Below, piece after piece: positions 22,783-22,844 of a stretch of 22,844 nt of DNA. Positions within the stretch are counted from its first letter, which is position 1; each line of letters opens with the position of its first letter. Below the pieces are notes generated by a model. It was not told the origin of the DNA and made no database searches. It was given only the letters and a program-made list of their open reading frames with translations. Origin of the DNA: Triparma columacea (Eukaryota; Sar; Bolidophyceae; Parmales; Triparmaceae); the NCBI GenBank assembly GCA_030267965.1, contig BRYA01000624.1, positions 1-22,844 of the forward strand, read 5' to 3'. The translations under genes were made by a program, and so were the position numbers.

Positions 22783-22844
22783 GGCCCTGCGCAGGAGGGG
22801 GGGGAGGGGGGGGGAAGGGAGGAGGCCCGGGGGGGGGGGGGAGG
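22783..22844. other. G/C-homopolymer window edge, probable intron end
   Basis: The + strand shows runs of G up to 13 long. On the minus strand this is a C-rich pyrimidine tract leading to GCGCAG (ending at 22787), which fits the 3' end of another intron of the adjacent gene. Nothing else is seen. Confidence 0.5.

Overview
This is the end of a nuclear chromosome from a unicellular eukaryote, most likely a stramenopile alga of the bolidophyte/Parmales kind. The evidence is a terminal TTAGGG-type telomere (read here as CCCTAA), short GT-AG introns of about 80-150 nt with CTAAC/CTCAC branch-like motifs, C-homopolymer polypyrimidine tracts, and a tandem family of BspA-like leucine-rich-repeat proteins. 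The taxon is an inference; the telomere, the exon structures and the gene families are read from the sequence.

Layout. 1-68 is telomere repeat. 69-1039 is subtelomere, with only two G on the + strand in the first 1039 bases. It is built of a degenerate 10-bp repeat, then a degenerate repeat of about 80 bp. 1052-8750 (minus) is read as one gene for a very large membrane protein: several START/SRPBCC-like segments, a multi-helix membrane domain and a tail with RRxS sites. Its long 3' exon carries an apparent frameshift near 5535-5560. Its 5' end is a start exon followed by six tandemly duplicated phase-1 microexons of 33 or 45 nt, set in introns that carry a 24-bp GC-rich minisatellite. This microexon array is the most unusual object in the window.

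8751-9585 is intergenic. 9586-11926 (minus) is a two-exon ER lectin with two MRH domains (ERLEC1/XTP3-B and OS-9 family, glycoprotein quality control). 12450-17056 (+) holds three tandem intronless BspA-type LRR genes with conserved upstream leaders. 17180-18535 (+) is a three-exon CDK7/CDKD-type kinase, reconstructed here from the Gly-rich loop to the C-terminus. 18570-20113 (minus) is a two-exon major facilitator transporter. 20343-21172 (+) is a small membrane protein whose intron appears to be of the GC-AG type. 21189-22782 (minus) is a two-exon gene of unknown function that probably continues past the window edge.

Gene order gives two divergent pairs (ERLEC1-like/LRR-A and MFS/small membrane protein) and two tight convergent pairs (kinase/MFS, 34 bp apart; small membrane protein/unknown gene, 16 bp apart). 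I see no operon logic, no RNA genes, no CRISPR and no recognisable transposon. The genes look functionally unrelated apart from the LRR cluster.
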